Shown: one piece after another, positions 7,562 through 17,849 of the stretch | Layout: each line of letters begins with the position of its first letter | Position numbering within the stretch: position 1 is the stretch's first letter | Origin: an uncultured Paracoccaceae bacterium | GTDB taxonomy: Bacteria > Pseudomonadota > Alphaproteobacteria > Rhodobacterales > Rhodobacteraceae | NCBI GenBank assembly: GCA_938005545.1 | Contig: CALKXV010000049.1 | Span: 1 to 64,000, forward strand | Length of the DNA: 64,000 nt | Direction: 5' to 3' | Made by a program: the position numbers and the translations under genes | The notes under the pieces: generated by a model | What the model was told of the DNA's origin: nothing | What the model saw: only the letters and a program-made list of their open reading frames with translations | The model's database searches: none

Positions 7562-8689
7562 ATGATCGGACGATTCGACAGATACATCCTGGCGCAGCTC
7601 GTGACGCTTTTCGGCTTTTTCGCGTTGGTGCTGGTGTTGGTTTACTGGGTGAACCGGGCGGTGGTTCTGTTTGATCAGCTGATCGCCAACGGCCAATCGG
7701 CGGCAGTTTTTCTTGAGTTTACAGCGCTTTCCCTGCCGAACGTGATCCGGATTGTTTTGCCAGTTGCCGCATTTGCAGGCACGATTTATGTGACCAACCG
7801 CCTGATGTCGGAAAGCGAATTGGTCGTTGTACAATCGACCGGGTTTTCGCCTTGGCGTCTGATGCGCCCCGTATTGTTGTTCGGCGGGATCGTTTTTCTG
7901 ATGTCGTCCGTTCTGGCGCATGTTCTGGTGCCGGTCTCGCAGGCGCGCTTTGCGGATCGCAGTGCCGAGATCGCCGAGAATATGACCGCGCGCCTATTAA
8001 GCGATGGTCGGTTCCTGCATCCCGCGAAAGGTGTCACCTTTTACATCCGCGAGATTTCGCCCCTTGGGGCTTTGCAAAACGTATTTCTGTCGGATGCCCG
8101 TGAAGAAGGCCGGGTCGTCACCTATACCGCGCGCGAAGCCTTGTTGCTGCGTGGCGCTGACAACCCCAGTCTGGTTATGATCGACGGTATGGCGCAAAAC
8201 TTTGACGAAAACAGCAACCGTCTCTCGGTCACGCGCTTTCAGGATTTTGCGTTTGATCTGAATGGTTTGGTCAATGATGTCAGCCGCGGAATACGCCGCC
8301 CCGGTGAATTATCAACGCCAGTTTTGCTTGCAGCCGGCCCGGAGGCGCAGGCTTTGACCGGGGCCAGTCGTGCTGTTTTGATCGCCGAAGCCCACGAGAG
8401 GTTCAGCGATGCTTTGAACGGGTTGATCGCGCCCTTGATCGGGTTTGCCGCCCTGTTGGTCGGTGGCTTTTCGCGGTTTGGGGTCTGGCGACAAATCCTT
8501 GGTGCGATTGGCGCGTTGATCCTCGTGCAGATGGTGACGCAGGCCGGGCAAGGTGCTGTACGCAACGACGCGGCCCTTTGGCCTTTGTCCTATAGCGGGC
8601 CTGTGTTCGGGTTGTTGATCGGGCTTGGGCTTTTGTCGATTTCGGCGCATCCGACTTTGTTTCGACGCAGACCGAAGGTGGTGCCATGA
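7562..8689 (+). CDS. lptF: LPS export ABC transporter permease LptF
   Basis: A 375-residue inner-membrane subunit of the LptB2FG transporter that extracts lipopolysaccharide and passes it to LptC. It has the YjgP/YjgQ architecture: two or three N-terminal membrane segments (MIGRFDRYILAQLV then FFALVLVLVYWV), a periplasmic beta-jellyroll domain (about residues 125-260, e.g. GVTFYIREISPLGALQNVFL), and three C-terminal membrane segments. ATG 7562 gives the conserved N terminus. The stop overlaps the lptG start in an ATGA. It is first gene of the lptF-lptG-lptD-surA-pdxA-rsmA run and divergent from pepA. Confidence 0.93.
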   Translation: MIGRFDRYILAQLVTLFGFFALVLVLVYWVNRAVVLFDQLIANGQSAAVFLEFTALSLPNVIRIVLPVAAFAGTIYVTNRLMSESELVVVQSTGFSPWRLMRPVLLFGGIVFLMSSVLAHVLVPVSQARFADRSAEIAENMTARLLSDGRFLHPAKGVTFYIREISPLGALQNVFLSDAREEGRVVTYTAREALLLRGADNPSLVMIDGMAQNFDENSNRLSVTRFQDFAFDLNGLVNDVSRGIRRPGELSTPVLLAAGPEAQALTGASRAVLIAEAHERFSDALNGLIAPLIGFAALLVGGFSRFGVWRQILGAIGALILVQMVTQAGQGAVRNDAALWPLSYSGPVFGLLIGLGLLSISAHPTLFRRRPKVVP

Positions 8690-9786
8690 CGTTGCACCTG
8701 TATTTTGGCCGCAAGTTCCTGCGTTCGTTCTTTTCGGTTCTGTTCGTGTTCTTCGCGGTTCTGGCCCTGACGGCTTTAATCGACCAAATCCGAAAATTTG
8801 GCGGCAATGAGGATGCGAGCTTCGCCTTGCTGGTCGGGCTCGCGATCCTGAGCGTGCCGGAAGATCTGTACCGTATTTTGCCATTGATCATGATCCTTGC
8901 AACCTTGTCGTTGTTTTTGGGATTGGCGCGGTCTTCGGAATTGGTGGTCACGCGGGCTTCGGGCCGTTCGGCACTTAGAAGTCTGATCGCGCCGGTGATC
9001 CTGGCTGTTTTCATCGGCATCATCGGGGTGGCGGCGATGAACCCCATCGTGGCGGCCACGCAAAAGCAATATGAGAACCAGGCCGGTCGCCTGTCCGGGG
9101 CCTCGGCCACCTTGTCGGTCAGCGCGGAAGGTCTTTGGCTGCGACAAGGTACTCCGAACGGCCAAACCGTTATTCGGGCTGCGCGTTCCAATCTGGACGG
9201 CACAGAATTGTTTGGCGTTACGTTTCTTGGCTATGACAGCGCTGGCTTGCCGACTTATCGCATTGAAGCTGAAAGTGCGCGACTGGTGGTTGGGGCGTGG
9301 TCGATCGCCAATGCCAAGGAATGGCGCTTTGACACCGAAGCCCTGATCCCCGAAGTCGACAGTTTCGAGACGGCTCAGATGAGTTTGGCATCGAACCTGA
9401 CGCGCAACCAAATTCTGGATAGTTTCGGCACCCCCAGCGCCATTCCGATCTGGGAATTGCCGCGCTTTATCAAAGGCCTGGAAGCAGCGGGTTTTTCGGC
9501 CCGCAGCCACCGGACGTTTTTGCATATGGAATTGGCAACACCCTTGTTGCTGGCGGCCATGGTGTTGGTGGGCGCTGGTTTTACCATGCGTCACACCCGC
9601 GTAGGACGCACTGGTCTGATGGTGATGACGGCCCTTGGATTGGGATTTTTCTTGTACTTCATTCGCAATTTCGCAGCCATCCTGGGTGAAAACGGTCAGA
9701 TCCCGATATTGATGGCCGCATGGTTCCCACCGCTCGCGGCATTGCTGTTGCCGCTTGGGCTATTGCTTCATTTGGAAGACGGCTGA
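8686..9786 (+). CDS. lptG: LPS export ABC transporter permease LptG
   Basis: A 366-residue partner of LptF in the LptB2FG complex. It starts MTLHLYFGRKFLRSFF, has the same layout of N-terminal membrane segments, a periplasmic domain (about residues 120-250) and a C-terminal membrane bundle (LLLAAMVLVGAGFTMR, LMVMTALGLGFFLYFIRNF). It overlaps lptF by 4 bases (ATGA) and the lptD start by 1 base (TGATG), so the three are translationally coupled. Assignment to LptG rather than LptF rests on order and on the N terminus, as in other alphaproteobacteria. Confidence 0.93.
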   Translation: MTLHLYFGRKFLRSFFSVLFVFFAVLALTALIDQIRKFGGNEDASFALLVGLAILSVPEDLYRILPLIMILATLSLFLGLARSSELVVTRASGRSALRSLIAPVILAVFIGIIGVAAMNPIVAATQKQYENQAGRLSGASATLSVSAEGLWLRQGTPNGQTVIRAARSNLDGTELFGVTFLGYDSAGLPTYRIEAESARLVVGAWSIANAKEWRFDTEALIPEVDSFETAQMSLASNLTRNQILDSFGTPSAIPIWELPRFIKGLEAAGFSARSHRTFLHMELATPLLLAAMVLVGAGFTMRHTRVGRTGLMVMTALGLGFFLYFIRNFAAILGENGQIPILMAAWFPPLAALLLPLGLLLHLEDG

Positions 9787-11909
9787 TGCGGCAGGCTCTT
9801 GCATTGATCACGATGGTGATTGTTTTGGCGTTCGCACCAACGGTACGGGCGCAGGAACTGGCGTCGCTTATCGCCGACACAATCAGCGTTGATCCATCCG
9901 GGCGCGTCACGGCAACCGGAAACGTTGAGGTGTTTTACCGCGGCACCCGGCTGAACGCCGAAGGTGTGAGTTACACGCGTGATGGCGACACATTGACCAT
10001 CTCGGGGCCTATTCGCGTGACCGATGCAAGCGGCACGATCTTTCTGGCCGATCAGGCCGAATTGGATCGCGATCTTCGAAACGGCGTGTTGACGTCGGCA
10101 CGTCTGGTTCTGGACCAACAGCTTCAGATCGCCGCCAATGAAATCGCGCGCGTTGACGGGCGTTATTCCCGACTTGACCGGGTTGTTGCGTCATCCTGTG
10201 AAGTTTGTGCCGCTAATCCTGTTCCATTTTGGGAAATTCGCGCCGCCCGGGTGGTGCATGACACCGAACAGCGCCAACTTTATTTCACCAATGCTCAATT
10301 GCGCATTATTGGGGTTCCGGTCCTTTATTTGCCACGTCTCAGGTTGCCCGACCCGACACTTGAGCGGGCTAACGGATTTCTAATCCCGGATTTTCAGCGA
10401 AACTCCGATCTTGGCACCGGGTTCAAGGCCCCCTATTTCCTGACGTTCGGAGACCATGCTGATCTGACGCTGACGCCTTATCTGTCGAGCGTCACGACAA
10501 CGCTGGAATATCGATACCGGCAGGAACTTCGCGGCGGACGTATCACGGCTGAAGGCGCATTTTCGCAAGACGATCTTGTCGGACAGCGCGCCTATCTGTT
10601 TGCGGATGTCAAACAGCGGTTACCGCGTGGATTTCTGTTTGAAGCCCAGCTCGAATTTGCGTCTGACCCCGGATTTCTTTTCACTTATGACTTTTCCGAT
10701 CAGGACCGTTTGACCAACAAACTCACGCTGTCACGGGTGCGCGACAAGGATTTGTTCCGGGCCGAAGTCACAGAATTCCGAACTTTGCGCGAAACCGAAA
10801 TCCCGATCCGGGATACGCTGCCCGACCAATATTTGGAACTTTACTACGAACGCGAGATCCCGGCGCTTTCGTTTGGCGGGCGCACGGTGGCCAGCTTGTC
10901 GACCGGCACACTGATCCGACCGTCGTCTTTGGACATATTGGGGCGCGATGTGAACCGCGTGGGGGCCGCAATCGACTGGTCGCGAGGTTGGGTTTCGGAC
11001 ATTGGCGTTGTGTCAAAGGCCGAGCTTGGATTTCGCGTTGATGCCTATTCTATCGGGCAGGACAGCACGTTCAATTCGTCGCTGACCCGCGCCGTTCCGC
11101 GTGGTGCGCTTGAATTCCGGTATCCCCTTAGCCGCACCCGAGCCAACGGCGCGCGCGAAGTCTTCGAGCCCGTCATGCGCATCGATGTTGCAGAAACCGG
11201 TGGCGACGATGTGCCGTTGGAGGATAGTTTGGTCGTTGAATTTGACGAAGCCAATCTATTTGCGCCGACCCGGTTTTCCGGCGTCGATGGTATTGAAAAC
11301 GGCACCCGTTTGGCCGTTGGTGCGTCGTGGAGCCACTATAACCCGGACGGTTGGAATGTGGATTTGGCCGTGGGTCGTATTGCAAGCCTGACGGATGAAT
11401 TGGGGTTCTCAGAAGGCTCCGGGCTTGATGGCGATCAGTCTGATTGGCTTGTTTCCGGGCGCCTTGTGGTTGGTGAGAACCTTGCCTTGTTTTCGCGGTC
11501 ATTGTTTGGAAGTGATCTGGGCGTGACTTTGTCGGAAACACGCGTCGACTGGCAAACTGACCGGTTTGATTTGACGTCGACTTATATTTTCGCCCAAGCC
11601 GAACCCGCCGAAGACCGGGATTTCAGCCTGTCGGAATGGGCCTTTCAGGGGAACCTTGATCTGACCAACAATTGGACCGCAAGTGCCGACTGGCGCTATG
11701 ATTTCAACGCGGATCGAGCAGCACGCGCAGGGTTGGGGCTTGGATACCGGACGGAGTGCGCCGACGTGACACTTTCGCTCTCGCGTCGTTTCGCAACCTC
11801 GACTAGTGTAGACCCCACAAATGAGATTGGATTCCAGGTGTCATTGATTGGTTCTGGCAACCGGGGTCGCGGCAAACAAGGTGCGCCCAGTCGCATCTGT
11901 AGAGGATAA
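9786..11909 (+). CDS. lptD: LPS assembly outer-membrane protein LptD
   Basis: A 707-residue outer-membrane beta-barrel that, with LptE, inserts lipopolysaccharide into the outer leaflet. A signal peptide covers about residues 1-22 (MRQALALITMVIVLAFAPTVRA). The OstA/LptA-like jellyroll follows (DTISVDPSGRVTATGNVEVFYRG, residues about 32-130), then the large barrel. Cysteines sit in SSCEVCA near residue 140 and in GYRTECADV near 660, placed as for the inter-domain disulfides known from E. coli LptD. ATG 9786 overlaps the lptG stop. A longer frame to 9720 is inside lptG. surA follows closely, matching its role in folding LptD. Confidence 0.94.
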   Translation: MRQALALITMVIVLAFAPTVRAQELASLIADTISVDPSGRVTATGNVEVFYRGTRLNAEGVSYTRDGDTLTISGPIRVTDASGTIFLADQAELDRDLRNGVLTSARLVLDQQLQIAANEIARVDGRYSRLDRVVASSCEVCAANPVPFWEIRAARVVHDTEQRQLYFTNAQLRIIGVPVLYLPRLRLPDPTLERANGFLIPDFQRNSDLGTGFKAPYFLTFGDHADLTLTPYLSSVTTTLEYRYRQELRGGRITAEGAFSQDDLVGQRAYLFADVKQRLPRGFLFEAQLEFASDPGFLFTYDFSDQDRLTNKLTLSRVRDKDLFRAEVTEFRTLRETEIPIRDTLPDQYLELYYEREIPALSFGGRTVASLSTGTLIRPSSLDILGRDVNRVGAAIDWSRGWVSDIGVVSKAELGFRVDAYSIGQDSTFNSSLTRAVPRGALEFRYPLSRTRANGAREVFEPVMRIDVAETGGDDVPLEDSLVVEFDEANLFAPTRFSGVDGIENGTRLAVGASWSHYNPDGWNVDLAVGRIASLTDELGFSEGSGLDGDQSDWLVSGRLVVGENLALFSRSLFGSDLGVTLSETRVDWQTDRFDLTSTYIFAQAEPAEDRDFSLSEWAFQGNLDLTNNWTASADWRYDFNADRAARAGLGLGYRTECADVTLSLSRRFATSTSVDPTNEIGFQVSLIGSGNRGRGKQGAPSRICRG

Positions 11910-11916
11910 GACGGTG

Positions 11917-13122
11917 ATGGTTCGATTTTTATTGATTGTCTGTGGGTTGCTGACAACTGCGATGCCTGACAGCGCGCCGGCTCAAGCCAGATTTGCACCT
12001 GAAATTCAGGTCGGTGATCGCGTGATCACAGGGTATCAGATCGATCAGCGCACGCGGTTTTTGACCCTTTTGGGCGCTCCGGGCGATGTGCGTACACTTG
12101 CTCGCGAACAACTCACCAACGAAGCCGTTCAGCTAAATGCAACCGACGCCGCAGGTCTGGTAGTTCCGCCCGAGCAGGTTGAGGCGGGCATGGCCGAGTT
12201 TGCGCAGCGCGGTAACCTGGAAGTCGAACAGGTGTTGGAAATCCTCGGCAGTGCCGACGTCGAGGTTGAAACCTTCCGTGATTTTATTCTGGTCGGTGTG
12301 GCGTGGCGCGAACTTGTTCAGGGGCGGTTTTCGGAACCGTCGCGGGCGTCCATTCCCGATGAAATGCGCAGCCGCACTTTGGCGCGCACCGGCACCCAAG
12401 GCGGAACACGGGTCTTGGTGTCAGAGATTTTGCTTCCCGCATCGACACCCGAAACATCATTGGCGTCGCGCGCACGTGCCGCCGAAATTTCAGCGCTGCG
12501 TGGCGAGGAAGCCTTTGCAGCGGCAGCACGACGATTTTCGGTGTCGCCCTCGTCTTCACAGGGCGGTGCTTTGAACTGGACTGCGCTTGATGGTCTGCCG
12601 CCCAATGTCCAGTCGGTTATCGCGGGTTTGAACCCCGGCGAAATATCGCGCCCTGTTGAGTTGGAAAACGCGGTTGCGGTGTTTCTTTTGCGGGAACGCG
12701 AGCAGGTGCAGTCGGGATCAGGCGAGACGATCTTTGTTGATTACGCGCTTTTCACCGTCGGTGGTGACCGATCAAGTGCGGCCCGTGTGGCGGCTTCGGT
12801 TGACGTCTGCGATGATCTTTATGGTCAGGCCGTGGGGCTGCCTGAAAACCGTCTGATCCGCGAATCTATGCCAATAAACGAACTGCCCACTGATCTGCGC
12901 ACTGAATTGGCCAAACTGGACGAAAACGAAACCTCAACAGCCGTGACACGGGGCGGAAATGCCACCGTTCTAATGCTGTGCGAGCGACGCCCCGGACAAG
13001 AAAACACCGTTGATCTCAACATTGTCGGGACCCAACTTTTGAACACACGTATTAGCACCTCTGCACAACATTTTTTAACCGAACTTCGCGCTTCGACAAT
13101 TGTGATTGATCTGACGAATTAA
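11917..13122 (+). CDS. surA: Periplasmic chaperone / peptidyl-prolyl isomerase SurA
   Basis: A 401-residue periplasmic chaperone for outer-membrane proteins. A signal peptide covers about residues 1-23 (MVRFLLIVCGLLTTAMPDSAPAQA). A SurA N-terminal helical domain follows (about 25-150), then one parvulin-type PPIase domain (about 160-265; VSEILLP, AARRFSVSPSSSQGGALNW, LNPGEISRPVE). The C-terminal third is divergent. E. coli SurA has two parvulin domains; here only one is clear. ATG 11917 is chosen; a GTG sits directly before it at 11914. It lies 7 bases after lptD and 3 bases before pdxA. Confidence 0.88.
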   Translation: MVRFLLIVCGLLTTAMPDSAPAQARFAPEIQVGDRVITGYQIDQRTRFLTLLGAPGDVRTLAREQLTNEAVQLNATDAAGLVVPPEQVEAGMAEFAQRGNLEVEQVLEILGSADVEVETFRDFILVGVAWRELVQGRFSEPSRASIPDEMRSRTLARTGTQGGTRVLVSEILLPASTPETSLASRARAAEISALRGEEAFAAAARRFSVSPSSSQGGALNWTALDGLPPNVQSVIAGLNPGEISRPVELENAVAVFLLREREQVQSGSGETIFVDYALFTVGGDRSSAARVAASVDVCDDLYGQAVGLPENRLIRESMPINELPTDLRTELAKLDENETSTAVTRGGNATVLMLCERRPGQENTVDLNIVGTQLLNTRISTSAQHFLTELRASTIVIDLTN

Positions 13123-13125
13123 CTC

Positions 13126-14121
13126 ATGGAAACACCTGAATTGCCCCCCGTTGTCGTCACCTGTGGCGACCCTGCCGGTATTGGCCCCGAAATCATCGCA
13201 AGCGCATGGGAAGCGCTTAAGGACGAGCTTCCGTTTTTTGTAATTGGCGATCCGGGCCATGTGCCAGACGGCGCGCAAATTGCGCTGATCAGCCGACCGG
13301 GTCACGCCATACATGCGATGGCCGACGGCATTCCGATCTTGCCGCATTCCTTCAAACTACCCGCAACACCCGGCACCCCCAGCCCGGCCAATGCGGCTGG
13401 TGTGATTGAGGTGATTGAACGCGCCGTCAAACTGGTGCGCAAAGGTGAAGCGGCCGCGCTTTGCACCGCACCAATCGCCAAAAAAGAGCTGAAAAACCAC
13501 GCTGGTTTCGAGTTTCCCGGCCATACCGAGTTTCTGGCCCATTTGTCAGGCACTGATATGTCGGTGATGATGCTGGCCGCACCCGGTTTAAAAGTTGTGC
13601 CCGTCACGGTGCATATTCCCTTGGCCGAGGTTCCGCATGTTTTGACCGCCGCAGGTCTTATGCAGACGATCCGATTGACCGAAGCCAGTTTGCGCCATGA
13701 ATTTGGGATCAAGACACCCCGGATTGCAGTGGCCGGGCTGAACCCCCATGCAGGCGAAGGCGGCATGCTTGGGTCCGAGGACGACGCCTTGATTGCGCCT
13801 GTTTGCGCCAAGTTGAAAGCCGAAGGCATGGCGATCACGGGGCCGCATTCGGCGGATACGATGTTCCATGCTGCTGCGCGTGCGCGTTACGATGTTGCGA
13901 TCTGTATGTACCACGATCAGGCGTTGATCCCGATCAAAACACTGGCCTTCGACGAAGGCGTCAATATCACGCTTGGCCTGCCTTTTCCGCGCACGTCACC
14001 CGATCACGGCACCGCCTTTGACATCGCAGGCACCGGGACCGCGAACCCCAAGTCAATGATTGCCGCCCTTAGGCAGGCACGGGAGATGTCGCGCGCACGC
14101 CCGGATGCAGCGTCGCTTTGA
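13126..14121 (+). CDS. pdxA: 4-hydroxythreonine-4-phosphate dehydrogenase
   Basis: A 331-residue NAD-dependent, metal-dependent dehydrogenase of the deoxyxylulose-phosphate route to pyridoxal phosphate. The start [17 protein letters not shown] is the family hallmark. Metal-ligand histidines are visible in GHTEFLAHL near residue 130, in NPHAGEGG near 205, and in [10 protein letters not shown] near 265. The C-terminal [10 protein letters not shown] segment is also conserved. The surA-pdxA-rsmA order is the same as in E. coli. Its TGA overlaps the TTG start of rsmA (TTGA). Confidence 0.95.
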   Translation: METPELPPVVVTCGDPAGIGPEIIASAWEALKDELPFFVIGDPGHVPDGAQIALISRPGHAIHAMADGIPILPHSFKLPATPGTPSPANAAGVIEVIERAVKLVRKGEAAALCTAPIAKKELKNHAGFEFPGHTEFLAHLSGTDMSVMMLAAPGLKVVPVTVHIPLAEVPHVLTAAGLMQTIRLTEASLRHEFGIKTPRIAVAGLNPHAGEGGMLGSEDDALIAPVCAKLKAEGMAITGPHSADTMFHAAARARYDVAICMYHDQALIPIKTLAFDEGVNITLGLPFPRTSPDHGTAFDIAGTGTANPKSMIAALRQAREMSRARPDAASL

Positions 14122-14960
14122 GCACCATCGACACATTGCCGCCGTTGCGCGAAGTGATCGCGACCCATGAGCTGAGTGCGCGGAAATCGCTTGGGCAGAA
14201 TTTCATTCTGGATTTGAACCTGACGGCCAAAATTGCGCGGGCGGCGGGTGATCTTTCGGGTGCTGATGTGCTGGAAGTAGGCCCCGGCCCCGGCGGGCTG
14301 ACCCGTGGGCTTTTGGCAGAAGGCGCCCGCCGCGTGTTGGCCATTGAGAAAGACATCAGGTGTTTGCCCGCTTTGGCAGAGATCGCGTCGGTCTATCCAG
14401 ATCGCTTGGAGGTGATCAACGCCGACGCGTTGGAGTTCGATCCATCTGGCCATCTGAGCGCCCCGATCAAGATCGCGGCCAACCTGCCTTACAACGTCGG
14501 AACCGAGCTTTTGACCCGCTGGCTCGAGCCGCCGACATGGCCCCCCTTCTGGTCAAGCATGACCTTGATGTTCCAACGCGAAGTCGCTGAACGCATTGTG
14601 GCGACGCCCGGCAGCAAGGCCTATGGGCGGTTGTCGGTTCTGGCCGGGTGGCGCAGCACACCGCGCATTGTCATGGATTTGCCGCCTCAGGCCTTTACGC
14701 CCGCGCCGAAAGTGCGGTCTGCGGTGGTTCACATCGATGCATTGGCAAGCCCGCGCTTTCCTGCCGAAGCAAAGGGGCTAAGCAAACTGGTGGCAAAGGC
14801 TTTCAATCAGCGGCGCAAAATGATGCGGTCCAGCCTGAAGGGGCTTGCGCCCGACATGGAAGATCGATTGATCGCTGCCGGAATTGCACCCACTGACCGC
14901 GCGGAAACCGTCGACATCGAACGGTTTTGCGCACTTTCAGAAATTCTGCGCAAAACCTGA
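14118..14960 (+). CDS. rsmA: 16S rRNA dimethyladenosine transferase
   Basis: A 280-residue KsgA/RsmA methyltransferase that dimethylates two adjacent adenosines near the 3' end of 16S rRNA during small-subunit maturation. [11 protein letters not shown] is near residue 20, the SAM loop [15 protein letters not shown] near 55, the acidic EKD near 80, and the catalytic [11 protein letters not shown] near 125. Start is TTG 14118, inside the pdxA stop codon (TTGA overlap), giving [13 protein letters not shown], a usual alphaproteobacterial N terminus. It closes the lpt-surA-pdxA operon; the next gene is convergent five bases further on. Confidence 0.95.
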   Translation: MSTIDTLPPLREVIATHELSARKSLGQNFILDLNLTAKIARAAGDLSGADVLEVGPGPGGLTRGLLAEGARRVLAIEKDIRCLPALAEIASVYPDRLEVINADALEFDPSGHLSAPIKIAANLPYNVGTELLTRWLEPPTWPPFWSSMTLMFQREVAERIVATPGSKAYGRLSVLAGWRSTPRIVMDLPPQAFTPAPKVRSAVVHIDALASPRFPAEAKGLSKLVAKAFNQRRKMMRSSLKGLAPDMEDRLIAAGIAPTDRAETVDIERFCALSEILRKT

Positions 14961-14965
14961 CGTCT

Positions 14966-15616
14966 TTATTCGGCGGCGTCGGCGGGTGGTGTCGGCTGCT
15001 CTTCCGCTGGTGCCGTTTCTGGTGCGGGTACCGGTTTGGGTTTCCGGCGGCGCGGTTTTGGCACTTTGTTTTCTGGCGCCTTGCTTTCCGGCGTTTCCAC
15101 CAAAGCGCTTTCGCCGGTTTCAACTTCGATCACATCGGGTGTTGGAACAGCTGCTGGAACGTCGGGCTGTACCTGAACAGGCTGCGGCTGGCCTTCTGCC
15201 ATCGGAGGCGGCGGCGTGCGGCGATCATCCTGAGACGGCTGATCGTCACGGGTTTGATTCTGATTTTGCGGCGCATTGTTCGGTTGATTGTTATTATGAT
15301 TGTGGTTGGGGTTGTTATTGGGGCGCTGTTGGTTTTGCTGACTTTGTTGTTGGGCCTGCCGTTCGGCCTGTTCTTTCATAGCCTCTGCCAACATCCGTGT
15401 GTAATGCTCGGCGTGCTGTTGGAAGTTTTCCGTCGCAACCCGATCATTGGACAATTGCGCATCGCGCGCCAACTGGCTGTACTTTTCGATAATCTGTTGC
15501 GGCGTACCGCGCACTTTACCCTCGGGACCAGAACTGTCGAACACACGGTTCACAACATTGCCCATGGAACGGTTGCGGTTCGATTTCGACCGCGATCGTG
15601 ACTTTGAAGATCTCAT
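14966..15616 (-). CDS. DUF4167 protein with Asn/Gln-rich tail
   Basis: A 216-residue protein. Residues 1-20 are very basic (RSSKSRSRSKSNRNR). Residues about 18-80 are the DUF4167 core (GNVVNRVFDSSGPEGKVRG, then a helical LARDAQLSNDRVATENF stretch). Residues 85-130 are low complexity, rich in Gln and Asn with His (QQQSQQNQQ, NNNPNHNHNNN). The rest is Pro/Glu-rich with a basic patch (KPRRRKPKP) near 188. The family is alphaproteobacterial and of unknown function, usually found behind prfA-prmC as here. A nucleic-acid-binding role is an inference from the charge and its neighbours only. ATG 15616 gives the conserved start. Confidence 0.88.
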   Translation of the reverse strand: MRSSKSRSRSKSNRNRSMGNVVNRVFDSSGPEGKVRGTPQQIIEKYSQLARDAQLSNDRVATENFQQHAEHYTRMLAEAMKEQAERQAQQQSQQNQQRPNNNPNHNHNNNQPNNAPQNQNQTRDDQPSQDDRRTPPPPMAEGQPQPVQVQPDVPAAVPTPDVIEVETGESALVETPESKAPENKVPKPRRRKPKPVPAPETAPAEEQPTPPADAAE

Positions 15617-15843
15617 CTGATTACTTAACCCAGCCTTTGGTCTGGTGATGCACAGAAGCTTAAAATCGTTGCCCGTCCTTCGAGCGTCCGTCCGTGCATG
15701 GAGTTGGCAGTTCATCCAAAGGAACCAGCAGTTGTTCCTTCAGCCCGCAGGCAATTGTTTATCCAGAGAAAACAGCATTGCCAAGTAATTTTTACATATA
15801 TTCCGGCGGAAAGTGGCGAATACTGGCGCAAATGCCCTTTTTT

Positions 15844-16665
15844 TCACTGAACTGCCCTGGCAGAGACAACTCTGTCCTTGCCATTTAGATCGGGGTGGGT
15901 GGTGACGTCTTCAAGCCCTGCGGCTTTAAAAAACTGGGTAACAGCTTTGGCTTGGGTCATTCCGATCTCGACCAAAAGACGCCCGCCGGGGGTCAGAACG
16001 CGCGGCGCACCTTCGGCGATGATGCGAAATGCAGTTAATCCGTCCTTTTCGTCTGTCAAAGCCAGATGCGGTTCAAAACCGCGCACTTCGGGCTGTAGTT
16101 CGGCCATTTCAGCGGCAGAGATGTAGGGAGGATTCGACACAATCAGATCGAAGGTGCCGGTGACATTGGCGAACCAATCCGATTGCGTGAACGTCAGTTG
16201 CATGTCGACTTCGGCGTTTGTGGCATTTCGGGCCGCGATATTCAGGGCTTTGTCAGAAATGTCCGTGCCAACACCCGTGGCGTTGCGCCGTTCGGCCAAA
16301 AGAGAAACCGCGATGCAACCCGATCCTGTGCCAAGGTCCAAAACCCGCTCAAAGGGTTCGGATAAGGCCAGTTCGACCAGCGTTTCGGTGTCGGGACGCG
16401 GGTCCAGCACGTCGGGTGTTACTTGAAATCGGTGGTTCCAGAAAAACCGACCGCCGGAAATGTGCGACAAGGGTTCGCGTTTCTCACGACGGGCAACGTA
16501 GTCCAAAAATCGTTTGACCGTGGTGCCGTCCTGGGTTTCTGAATGATCCACATAGCGCCTTGGAAAAGCCGCGCGCCATAACCTTTGCGCCTCGTCCTGT
16601 GGTGCATCAATCCCCGCGGCGGCCAGCCTTTCGGTGGCTTCGGCCATCGCCTCTTCCCAGGTCAT
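15844..16665 (-). CDS. prmC: Release factor N5-glutamine methyltransferase
   Basis: A 273-residue SAM-dependent enzyme that methylates the GGQ glutamine of release factors RF-1 and RF-2. An N-terminal helical domain (about residues 1-75) binds the factor. The Rossmann methyltransferase domain carries the SAM loop [15 protein letters not shown] near residue 112 and the catalytic motif VSNPPYIS near 185. It overlaps prfA by 4 bases (ATGA), so enzyme and substrate are made from one transcript, the usual arrangement. Confidence 0.95.
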   Translation of the reverse strand: MTWEEAMAEATERLAAAGIDAPQDEAQRLWRAAFPRRYVDHSETQDGTTVKRFLDYVARREKREPLSHISGGRFFWNHRFQVTPDVLDPRPDTETLVELALSEPFERVLDLGTGSGCIAVSLLAERRNATGVGTDISDKALNIAARNATNAEVDMQLTFTQSDWFANVTGTFDLIVSNPPYISAAEMAELQPEVRGFEPHLALTDEKDGLTAFRIIAEGAPRVLTPGGRLLVEIGMTQAKAVTQFFKAAGLEDVTTHPDLNGKDRVVSARAVQ

Positions 16666-17717
16666 AGCCCGTGTTCGGCCAGTTTTTCGGCCTGATCTGC
16701 GGCGATCAACGCGTCGATCACCTCGTCCAGATCGCCACCAATGACTTCGGCCAGTTTGTAAAGCGTCAGACCGATCCGGTGGTCCGTCATGCGCCCCTGG
16801 GGGAAGTTATAGGTGCGAATGCGTTCGGAGCGATCACCCGAGCCCACTTGCGACTTGCGATCAGCAGACCGTTCGTCGTTCACCCGCTGGCGTTCCATAT
16901 CATAAAGCCTTGCGCGCAGGTGCGTCATGGCGATTTCGCGGTTCCGGTGCTGGGACTTTTCGGAGGATGTCACCATGACACCGGTTGGCAAATGGGTGAT
17001 CCGCACAGCCGAATCTGTGGTGTTCACGTGCTGGCCGCCTGCCCCGCTGGCGCGCATCGTGTCGATGCGAATGTCGGTGGCCGGGATTTCAATGTCGACG
17101 TCTTCGGCTTCGGGCAAGACCGCAACGGTTGCCGCCGAGGTATGCACGCGCCCACCCGATTCCGTTTCGGGCACCCGCTGGACCCGGTGCACGCCGCTTT
17201 CGAATTTTAAACGCGCAAACACACCTTCGCCCGAAACGTTCAGCGTCACTTCTTTTACGCCGCCCAATTCGGTTTCCGCCAAGTCGATGACCGACACTTT
17301 CCAACCCTTGGTTTCCGAATACCGCTGATACATCCGCAGCAGATCGCCTGCGAATAAGGCGGCTTCTTCACCCCCCGTTCCGGGGCGGATTTCGATGATG
17401 GCCGGGCGCGCATCGGCGGCGTCTTTGGGCAACAGTGCAAGCCGAAGTCGTTGTTCCAGCTCGGGAATGGCGTCTTTTACGCGGTTCAGCTCGTCTTCGG
17501 CCAGTTCGCGCATTTCCGGATCATCCAGCATGGCGCGGGCTTCGGATTCTGCGTCCAGCAATGCGCGATAATCTTCGATTTCGGCCACCACGGGTTTCAG
17601 TTCGGCATATTCGCGTGCCAGTTCGGCGATTTCACGCGCTTCGGCCCCACCCGCCATTTTGGCTTCAAGGAACTGAAAACGGTCGCGGATCTGGTGTAAT
17701 GTATCGAGAGGAACCAT
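16662..17717 (-). CDS. prfA: Peptide chain release factor 1
   Basis: A 351-residue RF-1 that ends translation at UAA and UAG. The peptidyl-transferase motif [13 protein letters not shown] is present near residue 225. The tripeptide anticodon loop that reads the stop codon is PET, in [11 protein letters not shown] near residue 180, where E. coli has PAT; the family allows PxT. The domain layout and [22 protein letters not shown] and TDHRI blocks are typical. prmC follows with a 4-base overlap, then DUF4167. Confidence 0.95.
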   Translation of the reverse strand: MVPLDTLHQIRDRFQFLEAKMAGGAEAREIAELAREYAELKPVVAEIEDYRALLDAESEARAMLDDPEMRELAEDELNRVKDAIPELEQRLRLALLPKDAADARPAIIEIRPGTGGEEAALFAGDLLRMYQRYSETKGWKVSVIDLAETELGGVKEVTLNVSGEGVFARLKFESGVHRVQRVPETESGGRVHTSAATVAVLPEAEDVDIEIPATDIRIDTMRASGAGGQHVNTTDSAVRITHLPTGVMVTSSEKSQHRNREIAMTHLRARLYDMERQRVNDERSADRKSQVGSGDRSERIRTYNFPQGRMTDHRIGLTLYKLAEVIGGDLDEVIDALIAADQAEKLAEHGL

Positions 17718-17849
17718 GGGTGCTGATGTCTCTTATCGGCGCGGGCGCGTCAAGTTTGCTGGTGTCCTGCGATCGGTCGGATAAGCGTTCACAGAGAGTT
17801 TTGGGCCAAATTTCTGTTCAGGCCTTGGGTTTTCTGCTAGTTTCGCTCC

